A DNA stretch of 64,000 nt from Egicoccus sp. AB-alg2 (GTDB lineage: Bacteria; Actinomycetota; Nitriliruptoria; Nitriliruptorales; Nitriliruptoraceae), in the NCBI RefSeq assembly GCF_041821065.1, contig NZ_JBGUAX010000002.1, positions 1-64,000 of the forward strand. Direction: 5' to 3'. The notes under the pieces are model-generated. The model was not told where the DNA came from. It worked only from the letters and a program-made list of their open reading frames with translations, and searched no databases. Position numbers and translations under genes: made by a program. Shown here piece by piece: positions 25,951 through 33,927 of the stretch. Position 1 is the stretch's first letter; the number at the start of each line of letters is the position of its first letter.

Positions 25951-28446
25951 TCAGCGGCGCAGGGTCGCGCCGAGTGCCTCGGCACGTGCCGCGACCGCGT
26001 CGATGACGGCCTCGGCGTCGGCGTCGGTCAGTTGCCGCTCCGGCGACTGCAGGCGCAGCCGGATGGCGACGCTGCGGCGGCCCGGGCCGACCTGCTCGCC
26101 GCGGTACTCGTCGAACCACCACAGCCCGTCGAGGAGGTCGCCCGCTCCCTCGCGCACGGCCGCTTCCAGCGTGGCGTAGGGCACCTCGTCGTCGGCGACC
26201 AGGGCCACGTCCAGACTCATGGCAGGGTGGCGGACCAGCGTGCGTGCCGCGACGGGCGGGTGCCCCTCCGGCGGCACGGCCCGCAGCAGCGGCTCGAGCA
26301 GCAGCTCGGCCACGACGACCGGTTCTGGCAGGTCACGCCGGTCGGCCTCCTGCGGATGGAGCTGGCCGACGAAGCCGACCTCGACCGGTGCGGCGTCCGG
26401 CAGCGGGCGCAGGCGCAGGGACGCGGAGCGGCCAGGGTGGAAGCCGTCACGCTCGACGGGCACGCGCTGCAGCGTCCAGTCGGCACCCGGCGGGCACGCC
26501 CGGGCAACGACCTGGTCGAGCACCGCCAGCAGGTCGTAGACGCTCCAACGGTCCTCGGCGTCGAGGTGGCGCTCGCCCAGCCGCAGCCCCTGGGCGGCCA
26601 GCGCGAGCGTGCGGGGCTGGACCGGCAACGGCTCGCCGTCGGGGGCCGACCAGCGCCAGTCGCCGCTGGCGTCGACCGGCGCGAACGCGTCCAGCACCTC
26701 GCCCAGCGGGTCGTCGGCCGGCCGGAACAACCGCCCGAGCTCGACCAGCGCCGTGCCGGGACGGCCCTGGCCGGCGTTGCGGCGCAGCGCGACCAGCAGG
26801 CCCTCGACCAGCGACGGCCGCATCGAGGAGGCGTCCTTGGCCAGCGGATTCGCCAGCTCCACCCGGCCCTTGGTCGGCACCACCCCCGCCAGCGCGTCCT
26901 CGCCCACGAACGGGCGCGTGATGGCTTCAGCGAACCCGGCCGCCAGGGCGAGCCCGCGCAGCTCCTGCTCGAGCCGCTGCGCCGGCGAGCGCCCCCCAAC
27001 CATGGTGATCGCGGGCAGCGTGGCGGGGATGCGCCCGTAGCCGTGCAGGCGCGCGACCTCCTCGGCGACGTCCGCCTCGCGCTGCAGGTCGCCACGCCAG
27101 GTCGGCGGGGTCACCCGCAGCCGGTCGTGGTCCACCTCGACGTAGCTGCCGCTGCGGGCCAGCAGGTCGGTCTGACGCGCGGCGTCGAGGTCGGGGACGG
27201 CCAGCAGGCGCTGGACCCGGGCGGGGTCGATCTCGATCGTGGGGCGACCGGCCCACGCGACCTCGCGGTGTACGGCCGCCGTGCCGACCGGCCGGGCCGC
27301 GCCGAGCTGGGCCAGCAGCTGCACCGCCCGTCCGACGCCGCGGGCGGCGCCCTCCGGGTCGACGCGACGCTCGAAGCGCTGGCTGGCCTCGGAGACCAGG
27401 CCGAGGCGACGGGACGTGCGGCGGATGCGGCGCGGCTCCCAGACGGCCGCCTCCAGCAGGACGCGGCGCGTGTCGGCGGTCACCTCGGTGCTGGCGCCGC
27501 CCATGACGCCGGCCAGGCTGACCGGCCCGTCGGCGTCGTCGATGACGACGTCACCTGCGACCAGGCTCCGCTCCTGGTCGTCGAGGGTGACCAGCGTCTC
27601 GCCGTCGCGGGCGTCGCGGACGGTCAGGCGCGGCCCGGCGACGCGGTCGAGGTCGAAGGCGTGCAGCGGCTGGCCGAGCTCCAGCATGACGAAGTTGGTG
27701 ACGTCGACGATCAGGTCGATCGACCGCACGCCGCACTGCCCGAGCCGCTGTGCCAGCCACGGCGGCGACGGCTGCACCCGCACGTCCTCCAGCGCCCAGG
27801 TCACGAACCGCTCGCACGCGTCGGTCTCCAGCGCGACCGGGATGGTGTCGGCGTCGAGCGCGGCAAGGATGCCTTCGGGCTCGCGCCAGGTCGTGTCGAG
27901 GATGGCGGCCAGGTCGCGGGCGACGCCCAGCACGGAGAGGTGGTCGCCGCGGTCGGGTTGCACCGCGACCTCGACGACGGGCTCGCCGACCGGCAGCAGG
28001 TCGGTGAGGTCCGCGCCGACGGGCGTGTCGGCCGGCAGGACCAGGATGCCCTCGTGCTCGTCGGACAACTGCAGTTCGCGGGCCGAGGCCAGCATGCCGT
28101 TGGACACGACCCCGCGGATCTTGCGGGCCTCCATGCGCATGCCGGGGATGGAGGCGCCGGGCACGGCGTGGGCGACCACGTCACCGACGTCGAAGTTGGC
28201 GGCGCCGCACACCAGCTCGACCTCGCCCGCCCCGCCGTCGCCCGTGACCCGCACGACCCGCAGCCGGTCGGCGTCCGGGTGCGGCTCCCAGTGCAGCACC
28301 TTGGCGGTGCGCACCCCGGCGGTGCCGGCGCCCGGCGTCTCGATCGACTCGACCTCCAGGCCGTTGAGGCTCATGACGTCGACGAGTTCGTCGAGCGGCA
28401 GGTCGACGTCGACGAAGGTGCGCAGCCAGGACAACGGCAGCTTCAC
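25951..28446 (-). CDS. pheT: Phenylalanyl-tRNA synthetase beta subunit
   Basis: This 831-aa subunit forms the (αβ)2 enzyme that charges tRNA-Phe. It contains in order the B1 start (MKLPLSWLRTFVD), a tRNA-binding OB domain (~40–150, with CGAANFDVGD), the B3/B4 editing domain that removes Tyr from tRNA-Phe, B5, a catalytic-like core and the C-terminal ferredoxin anticodon-binding domain ending AEALGATLRR. The GTG start is weakly preceded by GGAG. pheS lies 120 nt upstream, an unusually wide gap for this pair, containing three 14-bp repeats. Confidence 0.96.
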   Translation of the reverse strand: MKLPLSWLRTFVDVDLPLDELVDVMSLNGLEVESIETPGAGTAGVRTAKVLHWEPHPDADRLRVVRVTGDGGAGEVELVCGAANFDVGDVVAHAVPGASIPGMRMEARKIRGVVSNGMLASARELQLSDEHEGILVLPADTPVGADLTDLLPVGEPVVEVAVQPDRGDHLSVLGVARDLAAILDTTWREPEGILAALDADTIPVALETDACERFVTWALEDVRVQPSPPWLAQRLGQCGVRSIDLIVDVTNFVMLELGQPLHAFDLDRVAGPRLTVRDARDGETLVTLDDQERSLVAGDVVIDDADGPVSLAGVMGGASTEVTADTRRVLLEAAVWEPRRIRRTSRRLGLVSEASQRFERRVDPEGAARGVGRAVQLLAQLGAARPVGTAAVHREVAWAGRPTIEIDPARVQRLLAVPDLDAARQTDLLARSGSYVEVDHDRLRVTPPTWRGDLQREADVAEEVARLHGYGRIPATLPAITMVGGRSPAQRLEQELRGLALAAGFAEAITRPFVGEDALAGVVPTKGRVELANPLAKDASSMRPSLVEGLLVALRRNAGQGRPGTALVELGRLFRPADDPLGEVLDAFAPVDASGDWRWSAPDGEPLPVQPRTLALAAQGLRLGERHLDAEDRWSVYDLLAVLDQVVARACPPGADWTLQRVPVERDGFHPGRSASLRLRPLPDAAPVEVGFVGQLHPQEADRRDLPEPVVVAELLLEPLLRAVPPEGHPPVAARTLVRHPAMSLDVALVADDEVPYATLEAAVREGAGDLLDGLWWFDEYRGEQVGPGRRSVAIRLRLQSPERQLTDADAEAVIDAVAARAEALGATLRR

Positions 28447-28467
28447 GGGACACGCTCCGGCAGGAAT

Positions 28468-28509
28468 GGGATCGGCTTGGCGGGATCGGATCGGCGGGAT
28501 CGGAATGGC
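28468..28509. repeat. Three 14-bp tandem repeats in the pheS–pheT spacer
   Basis: Units GGGATCGGCTTGGC (28468–28481), GGGATCGGATCGGC (28482–28495) and GGGATCGGAATGGC (28496–28509) share GGGATCGG followed by a variable centre and GGC. They lie within the 120-nt spacer before the pheT start. No protein frame uses them. Confidence 0.7.
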
Positions 28510-28566
28510 GGGGCAACGAGCGAGCGTCAGCGTGCGAGACGATCGGGGTGGCGGGTGGGAGTCGAA

Positions 28567-29610
28567 CTAGAACCGGGAGAGGAAGCGGGCGTCGGCGTCG
28601 TAGAAGTCGCGGATGTCGCGGACGCCGTGGCGCAGCATGGCGACCCGCTCGACGCCGATGCCGAACGCGAAGCCGGACACCTCGCCGGGGTCGTAGCCGC
28701 AGGCGCTGAGGACATTGGGGTCGACCATGCCGGCGCCGAGGATCTCGATCCAGCCGGTGCCCGAGCACACGCGGCAGTCGGGGTCGCCGGCGCGGCCGTC
28801 GGCGGCGCCGCAGAACCCGCAGCTGACGTCGACCTCGGCGCTGGGTTCGGTGAACGGGAAGAACGACGGCCGCAGCCGGATCTGGCGCTCGGCCCCGAAC
28901 AGGGCCCGCGAGAACGCCAGCAGGGTGCCGCGCAGGTCGGCCATCGACACGTCCTGCGCCACCAGCAGCCCCTCGACCTGGGTGAACACCGGCGAGTGGG
29001 TCGCGTCCACGCTGTCGGCCCGGTAGACGCGGCCGGGGCACACGACGGCGACCGGCGGTGCCTGCGCCGTCATGGTGCGGGCCTGGACGGGCGAGGTGTG
29101 GGTGCGCAGCACGACGTCGGCGGCGAAGGACACGTAGATCGTGTCCATCTCCTGGCGGGCCGGATGGTCGGGCTCGATGTTGAGCAGGTCGAAGTTGTAG
29201 GCGCCGGATTCGACCTCGGGTCCCTCGGCGACGCGATAGCCGAGCCCGACGAACACGTCGACGATCTCCTGCTCGACCTGGGTGAGCAGGTGGGGGCGGC
29301 CGGGCGTCAGCCGACGCGGCGGCAGGCTGAGGTCGAGCCGCTCGGCCTCCAGACGCTCCCGCAGGGCGACGGAGGCGAGTTCGTCGCGGCGGGCGTCGAA
29401 GGCGCGCTGGAAGGTGTCGCGGAAGGCGTTGAGTTGCTTGCCGCGTTCCTTGCGCTCGTCCGGGGACAGTTCGCGCATCCCCTTCTGGATGGTGACGAGG
29501 TCGCTCTTCTTGCCCGTGAAGCGCACGCGCGCCTCGTCGAGCGCGTCGAGGTCGCCGGCGCGCTCGACGGCGGCCAGCGCGTCGCGCTGCAGCGTTTCCA
29601 GGTCGGTCAC
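28567..29610 (-). CDS. pheS: Phenylalanyl-tRNA synthetase alpha subunit
   Basis: This 347-aa class-II synthetase catalytic subunit activates phenylalanine. The N-terminal coiled coil (~1–85) precedes the catalytic core with motif 2 around CPGRVYRADSVDATH and motif 3 FAFGIGVERVAMLRHG. The sequence ends YDADARFLSRF, the normal terminus. It is transcribed after the histidine-kinase gene and before pheT. Confidence 0.97.
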   Translation of the reverse strand: MTDLETLQRDALAAVERAGDLDALDEARVRFTGKKSDLVTIQKGMRELSPDERKERGKQLNAFRDTFQRAFDARRDELASVALRERLEAERLDLSLPPRRLTPGRPHLLTQVEQEIVDVFVGLGYRVAEGPEVESGAYNFDLLNIEPDHPARQEMDTIYVSFAADVVLRTHTSPVQARTMTAQAPPVAVVCPGRVYRADSVDATHSPVFTQVEGLLVAQDVSMADLRGTLLAFSRALFGAERQIRLRPSFFPFTEPSAEVDVSCGFCGAADGRAGDPDCRVCSGTGWIEILGAGMVDPNVLSACGYDPGEVSGFAFGIGVERVAMLRHGVRDIRDFYDADARFLSRF

Positions 29611-29685
29611 GGTCTCACCTTCGGCCCGGACGGGGGCGGACGAGCAGGGTAGACGCCCCGCGCGAACGTCCCCGACGCGTGACCG

Positions 29686-30699
29686 TCAGTCGCCGGCGGG
29701 CAGCACGACGTGGAAGGTGGCGCCGTCGCGCCGGTCGGTGTCGAGCCACACCTGCCCGCCATGGGCCTCGACCAGGCCGCGGGTGATGTACAGGCCGAGC
29801 CCGGTGCCGGCCCGGCGGTTGTCCCGGCCACGGCCGAACTTGCGGAAGATCGACCGCGATTCGTCGGCCGGGATGCCCTCCCCGTCGTCTTCGACCCGGA
29901 TCCAGACGCCCCCGTCGTGCGGGCGGACGTCGATGCGCACCTCGCTGTCGGGCGCATAGGCCAGCGCGTTCTCCAGGAGGTTGGCCAGCACCTGCTCGAG
30001 CTTGTCGGGGTCGGCCAGCACGCGCGGGCAGTCGGGGTCCACCTCCAGGCGCAGCATGCGGCCGGATCCGAGCTCGCCCATCGCCAGCTTGGCGACCACG
30101 GAACGGATCAGCGCACCCACGTCGGTCGGCTGCCGCTGCAGTTGCACCCGGCCGGCGTCGATGCGCGAGACCTCGAGGAGTTCGCGCAGCAGACGGGTGA
30201 CGCGATCGGCGTCGGCGTCGACCGTCTCCAGCATGGCGCGCTTCTGCTCGTCGGAGAAGCGCTCCCAGCGCGAGAGCAGGGTGCGCGTGAAGCCCTTGAC
30301 GCTGGTGAGCGGCGAGCGGATCTCGTGTGAGACGGTGGCGACGACGTCGCCGTGGATGGCGTCGAGCGCCTCGCGCCGGCCGGCGCTGCGCAGCGTCACG
30401 GCCAGCAGGTCGTCGTGCCAGCGGCCGGCGACGGCGACGGGGCGTACCCGTCCGCCCGCCTCGAGGTACAGCACCCGCTCGGGGATGCGCTCGCCGAACG
30501 CCGGGCGGTGGTCACCCAGGCTGCAGCGCACGCCGGCGTCGTCGCGCAGGTCGAAGGCGTCCGCGAAGGGCTTGCCGACGACCTCGCCGCGACCGCCCAG
30601 CCAGGCGCGTGCCCGGTCGTTGACGGCCAGCACGAGCCCGTCGGCCCCCACCACGACCACGCCCTCCGGCAGGAGGTCGAATGCCCCGAAATCGTCCAT
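29686..30699 (-). CDS. Cytoplasmic PAS-domain histidine kinase
   Basis: This 337-aa protein has an N-terminal PAS domain (about 1–100; LPEGVVVVGADGLVLAVNDRA), a HisKA region with the phospho-acceptor His in VATVSHEIRSPLTSVKGF and an HATPase domain with NLLENALAYA, DDGEGIPADES and GTGLGLYITRGLVEAHGG. No membrane helix is present, so it senses an internal signal. No response-regulator gene is adjacent, making it an orphan kinase. A TAGGGT at 30730–30735, overlapping the trmH stop codon, may be its own promoter. It interrupts the usual trmH–pheS neighbourhood. Confidence 0.9.
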   Translation of the reverse strand: MDDFGAFDLLPEGVVVVGADGLVLAVNDRARAWLGGRGEVVGKPFADAFDLRDDAGVRCSLGDHRPAFGERIPERVLYLEAGGRVRPVAVAGRWHDDLLAVTLRSAGRREALDAIHGDVVATVSHEIRSPLTSVKGFTRTLLSRWERFSDEQKRAMLETVDADADRVTRLLRELLEVSRIDAGRVQLQRQPTDVGALIRSVVAKLAMGELGSGRMLRLEVDPDCPRVLADPDKLEQVLANLLENALAYAPDSEVRIDVRPHDGGVWIRVEDDGEGIPADESRSIFRKFGRGRDNRRAGTGLGLYITRGLVEAHGGQVWLDTDRRDGATFHVVLPAGD

Positions 30700-30729
30700 C
30701 GGCCGGCCTTGACAGCGTTTTCGCCGACC

Positions 30730-30735
30730 ACCCTA
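30730..30735 (-). promoter_or_regulatory. Putative -10 (TAGGGT) of the histidine-kinase gene
   Basis: TAGGGT begins with the TAG stop codon of trmH and lies 30 nt before the kinase ATG. This allows expression independent of the upstream translation genes. Confidence 0.35.
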
Positions 30736-31527
30736 GCGGCGTGTCGGCGCCGTGCCCGGGACGTGCACCGCGCGTGCGGCGGCATACACGGCGACCGCGG
30801 CGGCCGCCGCCACGTTGAGTGATTCGGCCCGGCCCCACCGCGGGATCGCCACGACGTCGTCGAGGTGGGCGGCCGCGTCGGCGGGCAGGCCGTGGGCCTC
30901 GTTGCCCAACACCAGCGCCAGCGGTGGCGTGGCGACAGCGAGGTCGAACACCGAGCGCTCGCCGTGGGCGTCGAGCCCGAGCAGCGGCTGGCCGGCGGCG
31001 CGGCAGACGAGGGCGACGTCGGCGAGGTCGACGTCGGTCACCACCGGCAGGTGGTAGGTCGAGCCGACCGCGGCGCGCACCGTCTTGGGTGCGAACGGAT
31101 CGACGCTGCCGGTGGTCAGGACGATGCCGGCCGCGCCGGCGGCGTCGGCGGTTCGGATGATGGTGCCGGCGTTGCCGGGGTCCGCGACGGCGTGCAGGAC
31201 GACCAGCAGGCCCTCGCCCACGACCTCCTCCAGACCGGCGGTGCCGGTGCGAGCCACGGCGACGACGCCCTGGGGGGTGGTGGCGTCGGCGAGGCGTTCG
31301 AGCACGTGGTCGGCGACCTCGTGGCACACCACGTCGTCGGGGACGTCCAGCCCCGGGGCCGCGTCGGCCGTCACGTACAGCTCCTCGACGACGCCGGCCG
31401 CGAGCGCCTCACGCACCGCATTAGGGCCTTCGACGAGGTGATGGCCCCGCTCACGGCGCTCGCGACGGCGCGCCAGGGCCGCCGCGGCGCGGATCCGCGG
31501 GTTACGGACCGAGGTGATCGGTTCCAC
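30733..31527 (-). CDS. SpoU/TrmH-family RNA 2'-O-methyltransferase
   Basis: This 264-aa enzyme transfers methyl groups to ribose 2'-hydroxyls of rRNA or tRNA. It has an N-terminal L30e-like substrate-binding domain (HHLVEGPNAVREAL) and the SPOUT knot with motifs 1–3: DPGNAGTIIRTADAAG, LVLGNEAHGL and IPRWGRAESLNVAAAAAV. The order rplT–trmH–pheS is conserved in actinobacteria, where the homologue is annotated TsnR or TrmH. The exact target nucleotide is not known. A strong 14-bp hairpin lies between rplT and this gene. Confidence 0.92.
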   Translation of the reverse strand: MEPITSVRNPRIRAAAALARRRERRERGHHLVEGPNAVREALAAGVVEELYVTADAAPGLDVPDDVVCHEVADHVLERLADATTPQGVVAVARTGTAGLEEVVGEGLLVVLHAVADPGNAGTIIRTADAAGAAGIVLTTGSVDPFAPKTVRAAVGSTYHLPVVTDVDLADVALVCRAAGQPLLGLDAHGERSVFDLAVATPPLALVLGNEAHGLPADAAAHLDDVVAIPRWGRAESLNVAAAAAVAVYAAARAVHVPGTAPTRR

Positions 31528-31566
31528 CGTCGAGCTCTCCTGCCGTGCGCTCGCCCCCGGACGAAC

Positions 31567-31598
31567 GACGAGCGCCGGCGTGGACGCCGGCGCTCGTC
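31567..31598 (-). terminator. Very stable hairpin after rplT
   Basis: The arms GACGAGCGCCGGCG (31567–31580) and CGCCGGCGCTCGTC (31585–31598) form a perfect 14-bp stem with a TGGA (plus) loop. It is 24 nt downstream of the rplT stop. On the minus strand only GTTCGT follows, so it is a GC-rich, U-poor terminator or an mRNA 3'-end stabiliser separating ribosomal-protein from methyltransferase expression. Confidence 0.6.
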
Positions 31599-31621
31599 GC
31601 CGAGGGTTCGCGCAGGATGCC

Positions 31622-31990
31622 TCAGGCCGCGTCGGCCTCGAGCGCCGCCTTGGCCGAGGCGACCACCGCCGCGAACGCGGCCTGGTCGTGCACGGCGAGG
31701 TCGGCGAGGTTCTTGCGGTCGAGCTCGATGCCGGCCAGCTTCAGCCCGTGCATCAGACGGCTGTAGCTCAGGCCCTCCTGACGGGCCGCCGCGTTGATGC
31801 GGGCGATCCACAGCTTGCGGAAGTCACCCTTGCGCGCGCGGCGGTCGCGGTAGGCGTACCGATCCGCGTGGTAGACGGCTTCCTTGGCCACCTTGAAGCG
31901 GCGGCTGCGGGCTCCGCGGAAGCCCTTGGCGCGGTCCAGGACCGCCTTGTGGCTCTTCTTGGCGTGAACGCCACCCTTGACGCGTGCCAT
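31622..31990 (-). CDS. rplT: 50S ribosomal protein L20
   Basis: This 122-aa protein binds 23S rRNA early in 50S assembly and also represses its own operon in several bacteria. It begins [15 protein letters not shown] and has the basic N-terminal extension and the C-terminal domain with [17 protein letters not shown]. Length and composition are typical. The order infC–rpmI–rplT is the universal bacterial one. Confidence 0.98.
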   Translation of the reverse strand: MARVKGGVHAKKSHKAVLDRAKGFRGARSRRFKVAKEAVYHADRYAYRDRRARKGDFRKLWIARINAAARQEGLSYSRLMHGLKLAGIELDRKNLADLAVHDQAAFAAVVASAKAALEADAA

Positions 31991-32073
31991 GGGGGGTCCT
32001 CCTCGTGTCGTGCGTGCGTGTCAGCGTCGGATTCGTGCCGCGCCCGCGGCGTGCGGGGTCGCCGGCGGGGCGC

Positions 32074-32268
32074 CTACTGGTTGAGGAGGCGCTTGACGTT
32101 CTTCGCGGCCCCGCCCGTGATCTCGGTCGGACCGGCCAGGCGGCGCTTGCGGGTGGAGGGCTTCTTCTCCAGCAGGTGGGCGCGGTTCTTGCGCGCGACC
32201 AGGACCTTGCCGTTGCGGGTCACCCGGAAGCGCTTCTTCGCACCGCTGTGCGTCTTCTGCTTCGGCAT
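32074..32268 (-). CDS. rpmI: 50S ribosomal protein L35
   Basis: This 64-aa basic protein begins MPKQKTHSGAKKRFRVTRNGK, the usual L35 N-terminus, and ends LLNQ. It lies between infC and rplT and is too short for most gene finders to be sure of, but composition and position leave little doubt. Confidence 0.97.
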   Translation of the reverse strand: MPKQKTHSGAKKRFRVTRNGKVLVARKNRAHLLEKKPSTRKRRLAGPTEITGGAAKNVKRLLNQ

Positions 32269-32375
32269 CGAACTGCTGCCTTCGTGTGGGCGGCGCGCAA
32301 GGGCGCGCCGGGGCGTGCGGGGGAAAGCCGGGGCGGCGCGGCGGCGCGCCGCCCGGCGAGTCTGCTCGGCTGGCT

Positions 32376-32990
32376 TCAGCCCTCGGTGGTCGGCTCGGCC
32401 TCCGGCGCGGGCTCACCCGGCTCGACCGGTGGCTGACCGGCGACGTGCGCCTTGGGCTTGTCGGCCTTGGGCGGCTTCGGCTTGACGGGTGCGAGGACCA
32501 TGACCATGTTGCGGCCGTCGACCTTCGGGCTGGCCTCGACGGTCGCCAGTTCCTTCATGTCCTCGGCGAGTCGGTCCAGCAGCCGCAGTCCGAGCTCGGT
32601 GTGGCTCATCTCACGACCACGGAACATGATCGACGCGCGCACCTTCGAGCCGTCCTTGAGGAAGCGACGGACGTGACCCGACTTGGTGCCGTAGTCGTTG
32701 TCGGAGATCTTCGGACGCATCTTGATCTCCTTGACGGAGATCTGGTTCTGCCGCTTGCGCGCGTCCTTCTCCTTCTGCTCCTGCTCGTACTTGTGCTTGC
32801 CGTGGTCCATGATCCGGCACACCGGCGGATCGGCGTGCGGAGCCACCTCCACCAGGTCCAGATCCTGCTCGCGGGCACGGCGCAGGGCCTGCGCCAGGGG
32901 CACGATCCCGACCTGCGTCCCGTCCGCGTCCACGAGACGGACACGCGGGACCTTGATGTCGGCGTTCAGCCGCTGCTGCTGCTCGTTGAT
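32376..32990 (-). CDS. infC: Translation initiation factor IF-3 (ATC start)
   Basis: This 204-aa factor binds the 30S subunit and monitors start-codon pairing. The N-domain (INEQQQRLNADIKVPRVRLVD…VGIVPLAQAL) is linked to the C-domain with KEIKMRPKISDNDYGTK and VRASIMFRGREMSH. A Pro/Lys-rich tail of ~30 residues follows. The ATC at 32988–32990 is 7 nt from a strong GAGGAGG and gives the family N-terminus exactly; starts further upstream would add an Arg/Pro-rich leader and put the SD inside the gene. Rare ATT/ATC starts are known for infC in other bacteria and permit IF3 autoregulation. A putative attenuator lies in its leader. Confidence 0.95.
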   Translation of the reverse strand: MNEQQQRLNADIKVPRVRLVDADGTQVGIVPLAQALRRAREQDLDLVEVAPHADPPVCRIMDHGKHKYEQEQKEKDARKRQNQISVKEIKMRPKISDNDYGTKSGHVRRFLKDGSKVRASIMFRGREMSHTELGLRLLDRLAEDMKELATVEASPKVDGRNMVMVLAPVKPKPPKADKPKAHVAGQPPVEPGEPAPEAEPTTEG

Positions 32991-33081
32991 GCTGCTGCCT
33001 CCTCGAGACGGGGTGCACCGCGCATGCGGCACGTAGGGCACGTACGGGTCCTTCGACCGCTTCCGGGCACGCGAGCGCACG

Positions 33082-33106
33082 AAAAACGGCGACCCGAGGG
33101 TCGCCG
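33082..33106 (-). terminator. Intrinsic terminator / possible attenuator in the infC leader
   Basis: On the minus strand CGGCGACC and GGTCGCCG form an 8-bp perfect stem with loop CTCG, followed immediately by TTTTT. It lies 92 nt before the infC start and about 160 nt after a TAGCCT promoter candidate, so it may attenuate the infC–rpmI–rplT operon. The 7-mer GGGTCGC (minus, 33180–33186) could pair with the ascending arm and act as an antiterminator. Alternatively it ends transcripts from the DUF1844 gene. Confidence 0.65.
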
Positions 33107-33319
33107 TCCGGACACGTCGCTACCGCCGCCAGCCGCGTACGAGACACGTCTGGCGAGAGATCGACGGACCCGGGAAGGTGCGACCCACCGGGTGGGCGCC
33201 GGCCCGCGGCATCGGCCGCGGCGCGCCACTTGTCTGCAGTTGTGTGCGACCACACGGGTCACAGGCCCGGCAGGCTACCAGCCGGGCCGCGGGCGCGTCG
33301 AGCGCCCGTGCGACGCCCG
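33107..33319 (-). promoter_or_regulatory. infC upstream region with putative -10 (TAGCCT) and leader
   Basis: TAGCCT on the minus strand at 33272–33277 is a candidate -10, giving an RNA start near 33265 and a ~275-nt leader to the infC ATC. No open frame in this stretch looks like a gene. It contains the possible antiterminator GGGTCGC (33180–33186) and several GC-rich palindromes. Confidence 0.45.
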
Positions 33320-33805
33320 TCAGCGGCCGGGCACCCAGAGGCGCGAGGCAGCCGACGACTGCTGCTGACCCGGCTGGGGGCTGGGCTGCTGCGGAGCCGG
33401 CTGCTGCGGCGCCCCACCGCTGGCCTGGGCGTCCGTGTCGGCGCCTGCCGCGCCCGCCGGCAGGTCACCCTCCTCGACGTGGCCCTGGGCGCCGGCCTGC
33501 GCGACCTCGCGCTCGGCCTCGACCTGCGCCATCCGCAGCTGGGTGAGCGCCTGGTCGACCTGGTCGGTCAGCTCCTTCGGCAGCCGGGCACGGCCCTGGT
33601 CCGCCAGCACGGCGACCATGTCGAGCAGGAGACGGCCGTCCTGGCGTCCGAGCTTGACCTGGGCGGCGTTCAGCAGGGCCGAGGCCACCTCGGCGACGAC
33701 CTGCTCCACCGGAGCGGCCCGGAGCTGGCCGAGATAGGCCCGCACCTCTTCCTCGGACGGTTCTTGTCCGGCGGCCTGCGACGGATCGAACGGCACGTCG
33801 CTCAC
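33320..33805 (-). CDS. DUF1844-family protein
   Basis: This 161-aa protein carries the DUF1844 core (residues ~18–105; EEEVRAYLGQLRAAPVEQVVAEVASALLNAAQVKLG and LLLDMVAVLADQGRARL), followed by a Gln/Pro/Ala-rich disordered tail. DUF1844 proteins commonly precede infC in actinobacteria; their biochemical role is unknown. It is divergent from hisE; TAGGCT elements at 33842–33847 (minus) and 33886–33891 (plus) would serve the two genes. Confidence 0.85.
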   Translation of the reverse strand: MSDVPFDPSQAAGQEPSEEEVRAYLGQLRAAPVEQVVAEVASALLNAAQVKLGRQDGRLLLDMVAVLADQGRARLPKELTDQVDQALTQLRMAQVEAEREVAQAGAQGHVEEGDLPAGAAGADTDAQASGGAPQQPAPQQPSPQPGQQQSSAASRLWVPGR

Positions 33806-33841
33806 GCGGCGCTCCTCGGTGGTGGACGTCTTCGTCCCCGG

Positions 33842-33847
33842 AGCCTA
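33842..33847 (-). promoter_or_regulatory. Putative -10 (TAGGCT) of the DUF1844 gene
   Basis: TAGGCT lies 37 nt before the ATG of the DUF1844 gene. It is one of two back-to-back copies of the same hexamer in the 122-bp divergent spacer with hisE. Confidence 0.45.
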
Positions 33848-33885
33848 CCCACCGGTCCAGGCGACCGGCTGCGCCGACCCTGCCG

Positions 33886-33891
33886 TAGGCT
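33886..33891 (+). promoter_or_regulatory. Putative -10 (TAGGCT) of hisE
   Basis: TAGGCT ends 36 nt before the hisE GTG, giving a short leader of about 30 nt. The sequence is identical to the divergent element. Confidence 0.45.
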
Positions 33892-33927
33892 CCTGCCCGA
33901 TCCCCCACGCCCACACCAGGCCATGCC

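Noticed and set aside
28535-28569. tRNA-like 3' end (T-loop TTCGACT with an acceptor-like strand) after pheS
   Set aside because: Only about 20 nt resemble a tRNA T-arm, and no 5' half or anticodon arm could be found. It may be chance or a relic.
26032-29652. Long plus-strand frame across pheT and pheS
   Set aside because: It is antisense to two certain genes, and its composition (repeated Gln/Arg/Asp/Val/Gly) is the mirror of real codons.
29611-29685. T-box leader before pheS
   Set aside because: The upstream spacer is only 75 nt, with no T-box sequence or terminator.
32278-32375. GC-rich palindromes between infC and rpmI as a terminator
   Set aside because: They are short, overlapping and lack T-tracts, and the operon is expected to be continuous.
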